NCBI RefSeq assembly: GCF_029542085.1
Contig: NZ_CP107036.1
Location: 5,456,001 to 5,520,000, forward strand
Reading direction: 5' to 3'
Length of the DNA stretch: 64,000 nucleotides
Source of the DNA: Sphingobacterium sp. ML3W
GTDB lineage: Bacteria; Bacteroidota; Bacteroidia; Sphingobacteriales; Sphingobacteriaceae
Under the pieces are notes generated by a model. It saw nothing but the letters and a program-made list of their open reading frames with translations, was not told where the DNA came from and did no database searches. The position numbers and the translations under genes are program-made. Of the stretch, positions 18,209 to 28,052 are shown piece by piece; the stretch's first letter is position 1; every line of letters starts with the position of its first letter.

Positions 18209-20518
18209 TTATTCTTTATCAGATGATTTTAGACGTAATTTCAATAAACTGTACACTCCAAGTGCAGCGATGCTCAATACCACAATTTCAAACATGGTAT
18301 CAAAACCTCTAAAGTCAACAAGCAGTACATTGACAACATTCTTTCCCTTGGCCAGTACGTATGCATAATCACCATAGAACTTACTGATATTTGTAGTTGT
18401 AGGTTCATGTAGCACACGTAAGGCAACCATAGATAGCATACTACCAAATATAATCGCGACCACTGCATCCCGAATGATGGTACGCCGGTTTGCCAAGTTT
18501 AAAAAAGAAGGCAATTTGAACAAGACCAATACAAATAGTACAACTGTTAGGGTGTCGATTGTAAATTGAGTCATTGCCAAATCTGGAGCGCTATAAAAAA
18601 CAAAGATGAGACATATTGCATAGCCAACAACACTAGTTGCTACGACTGCGGTTAACCTAGATGAAGTTCGGATTGTTAATACGATAGCGCCGATCAGAAT
18701 ACATACTGTTGTCACTTCATAAAAGCTGATAGGGGACAAGGTATCCCATTTGATATGCAACGGACCACCTAGGTATAGCTGATAACCGATCAATAATTCC
18801 GCAAACAAGATGATTTTTAAAAGATATGAACGTAGGTAACCGTTGTGCATCTTGTTTGTGAAAAAAGCGGAGAATAGGACAATCTCCTGTGCACAGACCT
18901 TAGTAATGTTCTCTGGGGAAATTTTATCAAAAGTAGCAATCCATGCCAATTTCTTCCCACTTGGTTTGTTTGAAATAAATACAAGTGTTCCGACCACAAT
19001 TGTTATGGCACTCAGTAAAAGTATCAGATTAAAACCATGCCATATTTTTAGATGAAAAACTTCCTGTTGAGCTAAGATACTATTTGCGGTTGGTCCGGAG
19101 ATCCAGTTGCCAATAAAGCCAGGAATACAGCCGAATATGACCCCCAATACAGCCAGCAGCAACGGGGGAATCCACATGGATTTATAGGGCAGGTGCACAT
19201 GGGCAAACTGTTCCGGTAATTTGCCGGCAAAGGGTTTTATTCCGGCCATAAATCCAGCAGATACGAGGAGGATGTTAGTGAGGACAGCAGCTGCTGTCAA
19301 ATAAAAGAATAATTGTGAGTCACTTTGTAAAGTGGCGTCGTAGATCAGATCTTTTCCGATAAATCCAAAGGTCAAGGGGACTCCCGCACTTGACAATGCT
19401 GCTAGAAACCCTGCAATAGCAACAGGGGCTAGGACCTTGCGTAATCCGCGCAAGACAGTTAAGTCACGTGTTCCGGTTTCGTGGTCGATAATACCCGTAA
19501 TTAGGAACAAAGCTGCTTTGTATAAAGCATGCACAAGGATAAAGACACTCGCTGCGATCACTGCTTCCTTGGATCCAAGACCGAGTAAGAAGACCAAGAT
19601 CCCCAATGCGGATATCGTAGAATAGGCGAGTACCCCCTTGAGATCCGTTCTGAAAAGAGAATGAAATGCAGCATAGAGCATGGTAATACCACCGATGATC
19701 ATAAGCGAATATGTCCAGATCGGGTTTCCACCCAAGATCGGTGAAAAGCGAGCCAGCAGGTATATACCTGCTTTTACCATGGTGGCTGAGTGCAAATATG
19801 CAGATACCGGTGTAGGGGCTTTCATTGCCCCAGGCAACCAAAAATGGAAAGGAAATTGTGCTGATTTTGTGATGGCACCAAGCGCTACCAATCCAAAAAT
19901 AAGGGGAAAGAGTGGATGTTGTTGAATCAAAGCAACCTTGCCCACAAGTTCGGTGATATTATACGTACCAGCGATATTGCCCATTAATATAAAACCAGCA
20001 AGTAGAAAGAAACCGCCCAGGCCTGTAATGGATAGCGCGGTCATAGCACTCTTGCGGGAATCAGCGTTGTCATTGTTGAATCCAATTAGAAAAAAGGAAC
20101 TAATAGATGTTAATTCCCAAAAAATAAAGAGCAATAGCATGTTGTCCGAAAGCACCAGACCCAACATGGCCGACATAAACAAACAGAGGTAGCCGAAAAA
20201 ACGGTCGATGTATTTATGTCCCTTAAGATAGGTATTTGCATAAAAAAAGATGCAGGCTCCAATTCCGGTAATCAATAATGTAAAGAGCAGTGACAGACCA
20301 TCTAATTTGAAATCCAGATTAATGCCTAGCGAGGGGACCCACGCTGTCGACTGTACAAAATAAGATCCCTGACTAATGGGTATCACAAGTTTTATATAAT
20401 ACAGAAATAAGAGTACCGGTAAAAATGCGAGAATAAAACCCCATTTGGTTTTAAGGAATCTACCAAACGGAACAATAAGGCTCGATGTTATTAATCCTGA
20501 TAGAACAGTAAATAGCAT
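18209..20518 (-). CDS. mrpA: Mrp-type Na+(K+)/H+ antiporter subunit A
   Basis: First and largest gene of the operon, 769 residues with about 20 membrane helices. The N-terminal two thirds are NuoL-like, with the conserved glutamate in LLLFIFWELTSISSFFLIGF and the conserved lysine in ITKSAQFPFHFWLPGAMKAP. The last third contains the MbhD/DUF4040-type helices (SAPDLAMTQFTIDTLTVVLF) and the final FRGFDTMFEIVVLSIAALGV segment. This is the long MrpA of seven-subunit antiporters, which export Na+ or K+ in exchange for protons and support growth in salt or at alkaline pH. It is divergent from the ECF sigma gene at 20868. Confidence 0.95.
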   Translation of the reverse strand: MLFTVLSGLITSSLIVPFGRFLKTKWGFILAFLPVLLFLYYIKLVIPISQGSYFVQSTAWVPSLGINLDFKLDGLSLLFTLLITGIGACIFFYANTYLKGHKYIDRFFGYLCLFMSAMLGLVLSDNMLLLFIFWELTSISSFFLIGFNNDNADSRKSAMTALSITGLGGFFLLAGFILMGNIAGTYNITELVGKVALIQQHPLFPLIFGLVALGAITKSAQFPFHFWLPGAMKAPTPVSAYLHSATMVKAGIYLLARFSPILGGNPIWTYSLMIIGGITMLYAAFHSLFRTDLKGVLAYSTISALGILVFLLGLGSKEAVIAASVFILVHALYKAALFLITGIIDHETGTRDLTVLRGLRKVLAPVAIAGFLAALSSAGVPLTFGFIGKDLIYDATLQSDSQLFFYLTAAAVLTNILLVSAGFMAGIKPFAGKLPEQFAHVHLPYKSMWIPPLLLAVLGVIFGCIPGFIGNWISGPTANSILAQQEVFHLKIWHGFNLILLLSAITIVVGTLVFISNKPSGKKLAWIATFDKISPENITKVCAQEIVLFSAFFTNKMHNGYLRSYLLKIILFAELLIGYQLYLGGPLHIKWDTLSPISFYEVTTVCILIGAIVLTIRTSSRLTAVVATSVVGYAICLIFVFYSAPDLAMTQFTIDTLTVVLFVLVLFKLPSFLNLANRRTIIRDAVVAIIFGSMLSMVALRVLHEPTTTNISKFYGDYAYVLAKGKNVVNVLLVDFRGFDTMFEIVVLSIAALGVYSLLKLRLKSSDKE

Positions 20519-20867
20519 TTAGTCTTTGTTTAAATTTTTTGAAAGTCTACAATATAGTAAAAAAACTCGAAAAACGGGAGATTTTTGCATGTTTTGCTTA
20601 GTATAAATACAAAAAACTGAGGTTTTGTTTTTGTTGAAGGGAAGGTTTATTTATGGATGAAAGTGGAGCGGTGGTGAAAATAGTATTTGGAAAGGGATGG
20701 TGTTAATTTGTTGATAGGTAGTGTTTTAAGTATTGTTCTTGCAATATATGTAATAAACATGTTAATAATTGTTAAAGTAAGATTAAAATTCTATCTTTAC
20801 GCTAGACTAGTTTACTGAACTCCATCAATAGTGACTAATCAATTGTTTTATACACCCGTTTTACGCT
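20519..20867. other. Divergent promoter region between mrpA and the first ECF sigma gene
   Basis: AT-rich and without an ORF. It holds the probable sigma-gene promoter at 20769-20799. The mrpA promoter must also lie here, but I cannot place it with confidence; TATATTG near 20550 on the minus strand is a weak -7 candidate. Confidence 0.45.
20769..20799 (+). promoter_or_regulatory. Probable promoter of the first ECF sigma gene
   Basis: A -33 TTG (20769-20771), 20 bases of spacing and a -7 TATCTTTA (20792-20799). Both the spacing and the -7 box fit the Bacteroidota housekeeping consensus with one mismatch. The start of transcription would be about 60 bases before the sigma ATG. Confidence 0.5.
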
Positions 20868-21389
20868 ATGGGACCTGAAGAAAAGTTATTTAGACAGTAT
20901 TATAAAAGCTTATGCCACTTTGCCTGGAAATTTGTAGGAGAATCATCTGTTGCAGAAGATCTGGTACAGGAAGCTTTTATTACATTTTTTAGGGAAAAAC
21001 AGCGTATGGATGAATCCGAGAATTTTGTTCGCAATTATTTATATACTGCTGTCCGGTTTTCTTGTTTAAAATATATCCGACACGAGAAGGTAAAGGAAAA
21101 ATATTGGTCGCAAGTTGGTTTTACGGAAGAAGATGATCATTCCGTTGAACTATCTATGATCCATACAGAAGTAATAAATGAAGTTTACCGAATTATTCAA
21201 GAGATGCCAACTGCCTGTCAGCAAATTTTCACGCTGGGATATTTAGACGGTTTGTCCAATTTAGAGATTACTGAAAGGCTTCAGATCAGTATTAATACCG
21301 TTAAGACACAAAAACAACGTGGTATGAAGATGCTACTTGAAAAGTTACATCCTGAATTTTTGCCTATTATTATTTTTTTGTTAAAATAA
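20868..21389 (+). CDS. ECF (FecI-like) RNA polymerase sigma factor, module 1
   Basis: A 173-residue extracytoplasmic-function sigma factor of the Bacteroidota group. Region 2 includes FVGESSVAEDLVQEAFITFF (about 23-42) and the region 4 helix-turn-helix LSNLEITERLQISINTVKTQ (about 132-151). It is followed by a fecR anti-sigma gene and an STN-domain susC, the arrangement known for TonB-receptor-driven cell-surface signalling; the likely target is the downstream susC promoter. The paralogue at 32188 is very similar (shared YNGLCHFAWK/YKSLCHFAWK start and IRHEKV core). Confidence 0.95.
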   Translation: MGPEEKLFRQYYKSLCHFAWKFVGESSVAEDLVQEAFITFFREKQRMDESENFVRNYLYTAVRFSCLKYIRHEKVKEKYWSQVGFTEEDDHSVELSMIHTEVINEVYRIIQEMPTACQQIFTLGYLDGLSNLEITERLQISINTVKTQKQRGMKMLLEKLHPEFLPIIIFLLK

Positions 21390-21390
21390 T

Positions 21391-21409
21391 TTTAAATTCT
21401 TGTCACCCC
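21391..21409 (+). promoter_or_regulatory. Conserved sigma-fecR junction sequence, module 1
   Basis: TTTAAATTCTTGTCACCCC lies between the sigma stop and the fecR start. The identical 19 bases occur at the same place in module 2 (32711-32729), although the surrounding non-coding DNA has diverged. Confidence 0.55.
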
Positions 21410-21415
21410 ATATTG

Positions 21416-21441
21416 ATCTATAGGGTTTCTAACCTATAGAT
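21416..21441 (+). promoter_or_regulatory. Hairpin abutting the fecR start codon
   Basis: ATCTATAGG/CCTATAGAT (21416-21424, 21433-21441) forms a 9-bp stem with an 8-base loop that ends on the base before the fecR ATG at 21442. It could limit ribosome access to the anti-sigma start. Module 2 has no such stem. Confidence 0.4.
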
Positions 21442-22593
21442 ATGAAAGCTAATACCAATTACATAGCCAAATTAATTCAAAAGTTACTTCGTGGACAGGA
21501 AACTGTTGCTGAGCGTGATTCAATTGAGCATTGGCGCAAATCTGATAAAAGAAATGACAATCTGATTGAGGAATTTCGGGATGCAAGAAATATTGAACAA
21601 GACCTGATTTTTTTTGCAGATCTCGAGGAGGGAGAAGCTTGGCGAAAAGTAGATGCTGGTAGACATAGCAAAAAGATAAATTATTGGCCTTTTCTACGTA
21701 TTGCTGCAGTTTTCGTGATGCTATTCGGTGCGGTAATGTTTTACCTGCGTGACAAAGAAATAAGTGATTCGGGTAAATTGGCCTCAAAGAAAGTTTTTAA
21801 AAAGGACATCTTACCCGCAGAGTCTGGCGCTTTATTGCTGATGGCTGATGGATCTGTTGTGCCCTTGGAAAGTTCTGTTAAAACCTTAGATCCAAAAATT
21901 TTTATAGCGGAGACTAAAGTGGGGGCTGGTGCAACAGTAACACCAACCACAGAGCCCTCAATTGAATACAATACATTAGTCGTACCAAAAGGACATTTCT
22001 ATAAATTATCTCTGGAAGATGGTACACAAGTTTGGGTCAATGCAAATTCACAGCTCAAATTTCCTGTCAAGTTTGATAAAAATGAACGTCGTGTTGTATT
22101 GGAAGGAGAAGCATATTTTGAAGTCTCACATGATACAAAACGACCATTCTATGTTGAGTCTAGGGGTAACGAGGTCAAGGTATTAGGTACACATTTTAAT
22201 ATTAATGCCTATAACGCTGATGTGCGTACAACTCTTTCGTCTGGACGGGTGCAAGTCAGTCATTCTGGAGAGGTATTATTTTTAGAGCCTGGGGAATATG
22301 CGAATCTTGCAGGTGGGAGACTGAGTAAAGGAAAGGCAGATCTAGAACATGATTTATCCTGGCATAATAATCAGTTTTATTTTAAGAAAGAGACCATTGT
22401 AGAGATTGCGTCCACTCTCTCCAAATGGTATGATATCCATGTTAAATTTAAGCAAGATGTGGCATTAAATAAAGTATATACAGGGAATTTTAAGCGCGAT
22501 GTTAAGCTTTCGGAAGTGCTAGAAATGTTGACCTATGTATGTAATCTGAAGTTTGAACTTAATGGAAAGGAACTAACAATAGAAAATAAATAA
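21442..22593 (+). CDS. FecR-family anti-sigma factor, module 1
   Basis: A 383-residue inner-membrane regulator that holds the upstream sigma factor until signalled by the STN domain of SusC. The N-terminal cytoplasmic part (about 1-75) has the sigma-binding stretch EEFRDARNIEQDL. A single membrane helix lies at about 78-97. The periplasmic FecR domain includes LEDGTQVWVNANSQLKFP and GEAYFEVSHDTKRPF and ends near LGTHFNINAY. The C-terminal DUF4974-type domain is SWHNNQFYFKKETIVEIAST onward. It begins 52 bases after the sigma stop. Confidence 0.94.
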   Translation: MKANTNYIAKLIQKLLRGQETVAERDSIEHWRKSDKRNDNLIEEFRDARNIEQDLIFFADLEEGEAWRKVDAGRHSKKINYWPFLRIAAVFVMLFGAVMFYLRDKEISDSGKLASKKVFKKDILPAESGALLLMADGSVVPLESSVKTLDPKIFIAETKVGAGATVTPTTEPSIEYNTLVVPKGHFYKLSLEDGTQVWVNANSQLKFPVKFDKNERRVVLEGEAYFEVSHDTKRPFYVESRGNEVKVLGTHFNINAYNADVRTTLSSGRVQVSHSGEVLFLEPGEYANLAGGRLSKGKADLEHDLSWHNNQFYFKKETIVEIASTLSKWYDIHVKFKQDVALNKVYTGNFKRDVKLSEVLEMLTYVCNLKFELNGKELTIENK

Positions 22594-22649
22594 AAAAGGA
22601 GTGCTTATGTAATCAATCAATACCTAACCAATAGCCTAGAAAAAAATAG

Positions 22650-22675
22650 AACAGGAATGTTGCAGCATCCCTGTC
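22650..22675 (+). promoter_or_regulatory. Conserved leader hairpin before susC, module 1
   Basis: AACAGGAATG TTGCAG CATCCCTGTC forms a hairpin 75 bases before the susC start. The same hairpin with a different loop occurs at 33996-34021 in module 2. The A opposite C mismatch in the stem is present in both. Confidence 0.5.
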
Positions 22676-22745
22676 CGTAGATGATTAAAAGGCTAAAAAA
22701 TTTAAAAAAGCGAATTAAGTAAACCCAATTAACCACAAAGAGTAA

Positions 22746-22757
22746 ATGTATGAATAA
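22746..22757 (+). promoter_or_regulatory. Three-codon upstream ORF overlapping the susC start, module 1
   Basis: ATG TAT GAA TAA begins 4 bases before the susC ATG (22750) and stops within susC codon 3. The same overlap, base for base, is present in module 2 at 34094-34105. Confidence 0.35.
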
Positions 22758-25700
22758 CTTACCATTTGGCAAAACGTGGCGACTGATACCTCATGACCCG
22801 CGGTTTTGCAAACCTTTACGTATTATGAAAATTAGTACTTGCCTTCTTTTCGCCTTTGTGACCGGAGTCCAAGCCAATGGCGTTGCGCAGAAAGTTACGT
22901 TGAAAATGAAAAATGCACGGATTGAAGAGGCGCTGAACGCGATTTCTAAACAGTCCAATTTGCAGCTGTTTTATGGAGAAAATATTGATTCCAAAGCGAG
23001 GGTCAATGTCAATCTGAAAGATGCTTCTGTAGCCGATGCATTAAATGCCGTTCTGAAGAACAATAATATTGAATATAAGATTATTGCCAACACGATTTCT
23101 GTCAATGGAAAAAGTGAAGCTAGTAGATCAATTAATATTGTGCAGCAAGGGGTCTCTGGTACAGTCAAGGATAAGGAGGGAAATGCGTTGGCTGGAGCAA
23201 CAGTAACTGTCAAGGGAACCGCTATTACTACGCAGACCGCTAGTGATGGAAGTTTTAGAATAAACGCTGGGGTAGATGCAATACTGGTGGTCCGTTATGT
23301 CGGATATGGAGCTGTAGAAATAGGCGTTAAGGGAAGGAATGTCATTTCCATTGCATTGGCTTCGGATGAGAGACAGATTGAAGAGGTCGTCGTGACCGGT
23401 ATGGGGCAGCGGCTTGACAAGCGCCTCTTTACAGGGGCTACCTCACAGGTTTCTGGTGCTACTGCACAGATCGGTGGGCAGATTGATCCCAGTCGCGGTT
23501 TAGAAGGGCGAGTTGCTGGGGTTTCTGTTCAAAACGTAACTGGAACATTTGGTACGGCTCCCAAGATTCGGGTGCGGGGTGCGACATCTATCTATGGTAG
23601 TTCAAAACCGCTGTGGGTAGTTGATGGTGTTATCATTGAAGACGTTGCTGATGTGAATGCGGATCAGCTTTCTTCGGGTGATGCATTGACATTGATCAGT
23701 TCAGCTGTTGCAGGTTTGAATGCCCATGATATTGAATCATTTCAGATTTTGAAAGACGGGTCTGCAACATCTATCTACGGAGCTAGAGCCATGGCGGGGG
23801 TAATCGTAATTACGACAAAGAAAGGTACTGCGGGGCGTAGTTCATTAAATTATACTGGTGAATATACTTCGCGTGCGACACCGCGATATTCTGAGTTTAA
23901 TATCATGAACTCTCAGGAACAAATGTCCGTTTACGACGACATGTATAATAAAGGTTATATCGGCTTTGCAGATCTACCAGTTGCGAGTAACAGTGGGGTA
24001 TATGGTGATTTATATAAGCGAATTCAACGCGGAGAAATTCCAAATGATTTATTTACAGATCGACGTAATGTAAATAATTTTTTACGGGAAGCGGAATTTC
24101 GTAATACTGACTGGTTTAGCGAACTATTTCAGCCCAGTCTGCAGCATAACCATTCCGTAAGTATGTCCTCTGGAACCGAGAAATCTCAATATTATTCCTC
24201 TTTAAGCGCATTAGTTGATCCAGGATGGACCAAGCGCAGTAAGGTAAACCGCTATACGGGTAATTTGAATGCGAATTATAATATTTCTGATAAACTGAGG
24301 TTAAATATCATTACAAATGGATCTTATCGTAGACAACAGGCTCCCGGAACATTGGGACAGACTTCAGATGTTGTATTTGGAGAAGTGAAACGTGACTTTG
24401 ATATCAATCCCTATGCCTATGCAATGAATACCTCACGGACCTTGGATCCAAAAACATTTTACACCCGGAATTATGCGCCTTTTAATATTCTTCATGAGTT
24501 AGAAAATAACTACATGGATGTCGATGTGGCTGATTTGCGTTTTCAGGGTGATCTAAAATGGAAGGTAATCCCGGGATTGGAATTAGGGGCATTTGGTTCT
24601 GTACGTTATCAGACAACAACACAGCATCATTATATTAAAGATCGCTCAAATCAAGCAATGGCCTATCGGGCGGGATTAGTTGAGCCAGACAACACCACAA
24701 TCCGTGACAATAATCCATTTTTGTATAAGGATCCAGATGATCCCTATGCAAGACCGATTTCTGTATTACCAGAAGGCGGAATCTATAATCGAACAGATTA
24801 TACCATGTTCGAGCAGCTATTCCGTTTTACAGCACAATACAATAAGACTTTCAATCTGAATCATATCGTTAATGTATTTGCTGGTTCTGAACTTACTGCA
24901 TCCGATAGGAACAATACCTGGTTTAGAGGCTGGGGAATCCAATATGACTTAGGAGAAAGCCCTTTTACCGATTATCGGGTATTTAAACGTGGACAAGAAG
25001 AGAACTCGCCCTATTTTCATGTAAATAGAAATAAAGACAATGATCCAACAACTACAAGGTATAAACAAGCTGCTTTCTTTACCAATTTAACCTATTCATA
25101 TGCTGGTAAGTACACTTTGAACGGTACATTTAGATATGAAGGAGCGAATAAATTGGGAGAGGCAACTTCCGCACGTTGGATGCCAACTTGGAATATTGCC
25201 GGTGCCTGGAATGCGCATGAGGAAGCTTTTTTTGAAAACCTAAAGCCTACTTTTTCTCATCTTATGCTAAAAGCATCGTACAGCTTGACGGGCGATAGGG
25301 GGCCTTCAAATGTGACAAACTCGTATGCTGTTTACCGTTCCTACACGCCTTGGAGACCCACTGCAGGGGATGCTGAATCGGGTTTGGAGATAGCGGATTT
25401 AGCAAATAATGAATTGACCTATGAGAAAAAGCATGAATTGAATATCGGTACATCCATGGGTTTCCTGGACAATAGGATCAATGTAGAATTTGATTGGTTC
25501 AAAAGGAATAATTTTGATTTGATTGGTGTAATCAATACACAGGGGCTTGGAGGTCAGATTTCAAAATTTGGTAATGTCGCGGATATGAAATCGCATGGTG
25601 CTGAATTGAGCATTACTGGACACATTTTACGTGATCAAGCCTTTAAATGGACCTCCAGCTTTATTTATTCAAATGTGAAAACAAAAGTAACGCGTTTGGA

Positions 25701-26430
25701 TACTAGAAGTCAGGTTATGGATTTGATAACAGGAACAGGCTTTGCTCTCCAAGGAGGTCCTGTGCGTGGATTATATTCTATACCATTTGTTCGTTTAAAT
25801 GATGAAGGGCTGCCCGTATTTTTGGATGCTGATAATAAAGAAACTATTACCGCTATTAATTTTCAAGAAAGAGATAAGATTAGCTATTTAAAATATGAAG
25901 GTCCTACAGATCCGCTTCATATCGGAAGTTTCAGAAATATGTTCAACTATAAAAACTTTGGTTTGGATGTATTTATAACCTATTCATTTGGTAATGTAGT
26001 CCGTTTAAATCCTGTCTTTTCAAATCAGTATTCCGACTTAACTGCTTCGACAAAGGAATTTGCCGACCGCTGGATGGTTCCTGGAGACGAAAACTTGACC
26101 AATGTGCCAATTATTGCAACGACAGGACAGAATAGAGCATATAGTAACAACTTAAAGTATGCGTATAGTGCATATAACTATTCTTCGATACGAACAGCCA
26201 AGGGCGATTTCATTCGTATGAAAGACGTCTCATTGAGCTACGAATTTCCAAAAGATCTCGTCAACAGATGGAAACTAAATTCGTTGGGCTTACGTTTTAA
26301 TGCAACCAACCTATTCTTGATTTATGCGGATAAAAAATTGAATGGACAGGATCCAGAGTTTGTCAATGCGGGAGGTGTTGCTGCGCCTATTGCGAGACAA
26401 TACACATTAACCTTGCGTTTGGGACTGTAA
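22750..26430 (+). CDS. STN-domain SusC/RagA-family TonB-linked outer-membrane receptor, module 1
   Basis: A 1226-residue outer-membrane transducer and transporter. The N-terminus has a 25-residue extension before the signal peptide (a second start, MKISTCLLFAFVTGVQANG, is at residue 26). The STN signalling domain spans about 47-118 (VTLKMKNARIEEALNAISKQ), the carboxypeptidase-regulatory-like domain about 134-205, the TonB-box-like segment EEVVVTGMGQ about 211-220, then the plug (LWVVDGVIIED, DIESFQILKDGSATSIYGAR) and barrel. STN would contact FecR in the periplasm to switch on the sigma factor when ligand is bound. It is paralogous to 34098; the first 120 residues are especially alike. Confidence 0.95.
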   Translation: MNNLPFGKTWRLIPHDPRFCKPLRIMKISTCLLFAFVTGVQANGVAQKVTLKMKNARIEEALNAISKQSNLQLFYGENIDSKARVNVNLKDASVADALNAVLKNNNIEYKIIANTISVNGKSEASRSINIVQQGVSGTVKDKEGNALAGATVTVKGTAITTQTASDGSFRINAGVDAILVVRYVGYGAVEIGVKGRNVISIALASDERQIEEVVVTGMGQRLDKRLFTGATSQVSGATAQIGGQIDPSRGLEGRVAGVSVQNVTGTFGTAPKIRVRGATSIYGSSKPLWVVDGVIIEDVADVNADQLSSGDALTLISSAVAGLNAHDIESFQILKDGSATSIYGARAMAGVIVITTKKGTAGRSSLNYTGEYTSRATPRYSEFNIMNSQEQMSVYDDMYNKGYIGFADLPVASNSGVYGDLYKRIQRGEIPNDLFTDRRNVNNFLREAEFRNTDWFSELFQPSLQHNHSVSMSSGTEKSQYYSSLSALVDPGWTKRSKVNRYTGNLNANYNISDKLRLNIITNGSYRRQQAPGTLGQTSDVVFGEVKRDFDINPYAYAMNTSRTLDPKTFYTRNYAPFNILHELENNYMDVDVADLRFQGDLKWKVIPGLELGAFGSVRYQTTTQHHYIKDRSNQAMAYRAGLVEPDNTTIRDNNPFLYKDPDDPYARPISVLPEGGIYNRTDYTMFEQLFRFTAQYNKTFNLNHIVNVFAGSELTASDRNNTWFRGWGIQYDLGESPFTDYRVFKRGQEENSPYFHVNRNKDNDPTTTRYKQAAFFTNLTYSYAGKYTLNGTFRYEGANKLGEATSARWMPTWNIAGAWNAHEEAFFENLKPTFSHLMLKASYSLTGDRGPSNVTNSYAVYRSYTPWRPTAGDAESGLEIADLANNELTYEKKHELNIGTSMGFLDNRINVEFDWFKRNNFDLIGVINTQGLGGQISKFGNVADMKSHGAELSITGHILRDQAFKWTSSFIYSNVKTKVTRLDTRSQVMDLITGTGFALQGGPVRGLYSIPFVRLNDEGLPVFLDADNKETITAINFQERDKISYLKYEGPTDPLHIGSFRNMFNYKNFGLDVFITYSFGNVVRLNPVFSNQYSDLTASTKEFADRWMVPGDENLTNVPIIATTGQNRAYSNNLKYAYSAYNYSSIRTAKGDFIRMKDVSLSYEFPKDLVNRWKLNSLGLRFNATNLFLIYADKKLNGQDPEFVNAGGVAAPIARQYTLTLRLGL

Positions 26431-26454
26431 TCGAAACTTTATATCGTAATTAAA

Positions 26455-28050
26455 ATGAAAAAAAATAGCAAAATATATATCGCAATTGCCCTGATCTGCG
26501 GAGTGGGTTTATCTTCCTGCAATAAGTTTTTGGACGAAATGCCTGACAATAGGTCAAAACTTGATAATGCGGCAAAAATTGATAAATTATTGGTATCAGC
26601 TTATCCACAAACAGCCTACTTAGTTAGTGCTGAAATATCTTCTGACAATGTAGATGACTATGGATCTACTAACCCAAATAGTGAGCGTTATCTTGAGGAA
26701 TTATTTCATTGGAAAGATATCACCGAGAATAAAGATGATGGACCTAAAAATCTTTGGGAGGCTTGTTATACGGCAATTGCTAGCGCCAACGCTTCATTAA
26801 AAGCCATAGAGGATATGGGCAGCCCAGAGAGTTTGAACCCACAAAGGGGAGAAGCTTTGGCGGTCCGGGCTTATAATCACTTTATATTAGTGAACTTATT
26901 TGCCCAGCATTATTCTAAAGCAAATGCGTCTACAGATCTTGGGGTTACCTATATAGATAAGCCAGAGGTTACGCTTGATCCTAAGTATGATCGCAATACC
27001 GTACAGGATGTCTATAATCATATTATTCGTGATTTGGATGAGGCCATTCCTTTAATTGATGATTCTTCTTATGGCTCAACACCAAAATATCATATGAATT
27101 CTCAAGCTGCTAATGCATTGCGGGCTCGAGTCGCTCTATATATGCAAGATTGGGAGAAGGCGATTAGTTATGCAAATGCGGCGATAGGGGCAAATCCAAC
27201 AACATTGCTGCGTGATTATGAAACGATTGCCGCAGCTGCGGTTGGTACTAGAGGATTTCCAAATGGGGCTATTGCCTATAATCGTAGTGATATTAAGGCA
27301 AACTTAATGCTAGCTACCGCAGGGACATCGCATGGACTGATATTCGGCTCCTATGCTTACGGCTCGAGATATGCTCATGGTGCATTTTTAGCTAATAATG
27401 AAACATCGCTTGCAGGTGGACCCTATGGAGCGATAGCGGCAAATGGCTATAAACTGAATGTTTCGGTTTATGCGGGAACAAATTTGGATAAAGTATTATT
27501 CCCACGTGTTTCTTACATGTTTGAAATTAAGGATCCGGTAGCTGAAACTGGTTTCCGCCGTGGCGCATACGCACCCTTTACAATAGAGGAGACAATGCTG
27601 GTTCGCGCAGAGGCACTTATTCATCTGAAACGATATAATGATGCTATTGTTGATTTGAAAAGATGGGTTGATAATACTTTGGTGCGTCCGCCAGCCGTAT
27701 TTACAGTCGAAAGCATCAATCAGTGGGCGAACAACATCGCATATTCTACTCCTACAAAACCTACAACGAAGAAAAAATTGGATTCTAATATGATCGCTTT
27801 TGAGAATGGTACACAAGAAAACATGCTTCAAGCTTTGCTGTACATTCGTCGAATAGAGACGCTTCATATGGGGTTACGGTGGTTTGATATTAAACGTTAT
27901 GGTATTGAGATAGAAAGACGTGTAATCAGTTCTGGAAGTACGGTGGCTTCTGTGGAGACAGATAAGAAATTGATCGCTCGCGATAAAAGGCAAGCATTGC
28001 AAATTCCTTCGGAAGTTATTGCTGCTGGTTTAACCCCTAATCCTAGATAA
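26455..28050 (+). CDS. SusD/RagB-family lipoprotein, module 1
   Basis: A 531-residue surface lipoprotein with lipobox GLSSC near residue 22, partner of the preceding SusC. The SusD scaffold is recognised in RGEALAVRAYNHFILVNLFA, in VRAEALIHLKRYNDAIVDLK and in the C-terminal MGLRWFDIKRYGIEIERRVI. It is shorter than the SusD at 5896. It begins 24 bases after susC and is followed by the peptidase gene after 2 bases, so the module is one operon. The ligand is unknown. Confidence 0.93.
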   Translation: MKKNSKIYIAIALICGVGLSSCNKFLDEMPDNRSKLDNAAKIDKLLVSAYPQTAYLVSAEISSDNVDDYGSTNPNSERYLEELFHWKDITENKDDGPKNLWEACYTAIASANASLKAIEDMGSPESLNPQRGEALAVRAYNHFILVNLFAQHYSKANASTDLGVTYIDKPEVTLDPKYDRNTVQDVYNHIIRDLDEAIPLIDDSSYGSTPKYHMNSQAANALRARVALYMQDWEKAISYANAAIGANPTTLLRDYETIAAAAVGTRGFPNGAIAYNRSDIKANLMLATAGTSHGLIFGSYAYGSRYAHGAFLANNETSLAGGPYGAIAANGYKLNVSVYAGTNLDKVLFPRVSYMFEIKDPVAETGFRRGAYAPFTIEETMLVRAEALIHLKRYNDAIVDLKRWVDNTLVRPPAVFTVESINQWANNIAYSTPTKPTTKKKLDSNMIAFENGTQENMLQALLYIRRIETLHMGLRWFDIKRYGIEIERRVISSGSTVASVETDKKLIARDKRQALQIPSEVIAAGLTPNPR

Positions 28051-28052
28051 TT

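Noticed and set aside
19464-19841. 125-residue minus-strand ORF in another frame
   Set aside because: Falls inside mrpA in a shifted frame; the mrpA frame has clear antiporter motifs.
14733-20518. Complex I (NuoK/L/M-like) genes
   Set aside because: The order A-B-C-D-E-F-G with MnhB, MnhE, MnhF and MnhG subunits is diagnostic of the Mrp antiporter, and no NuoCDEFGHI subunits are present.
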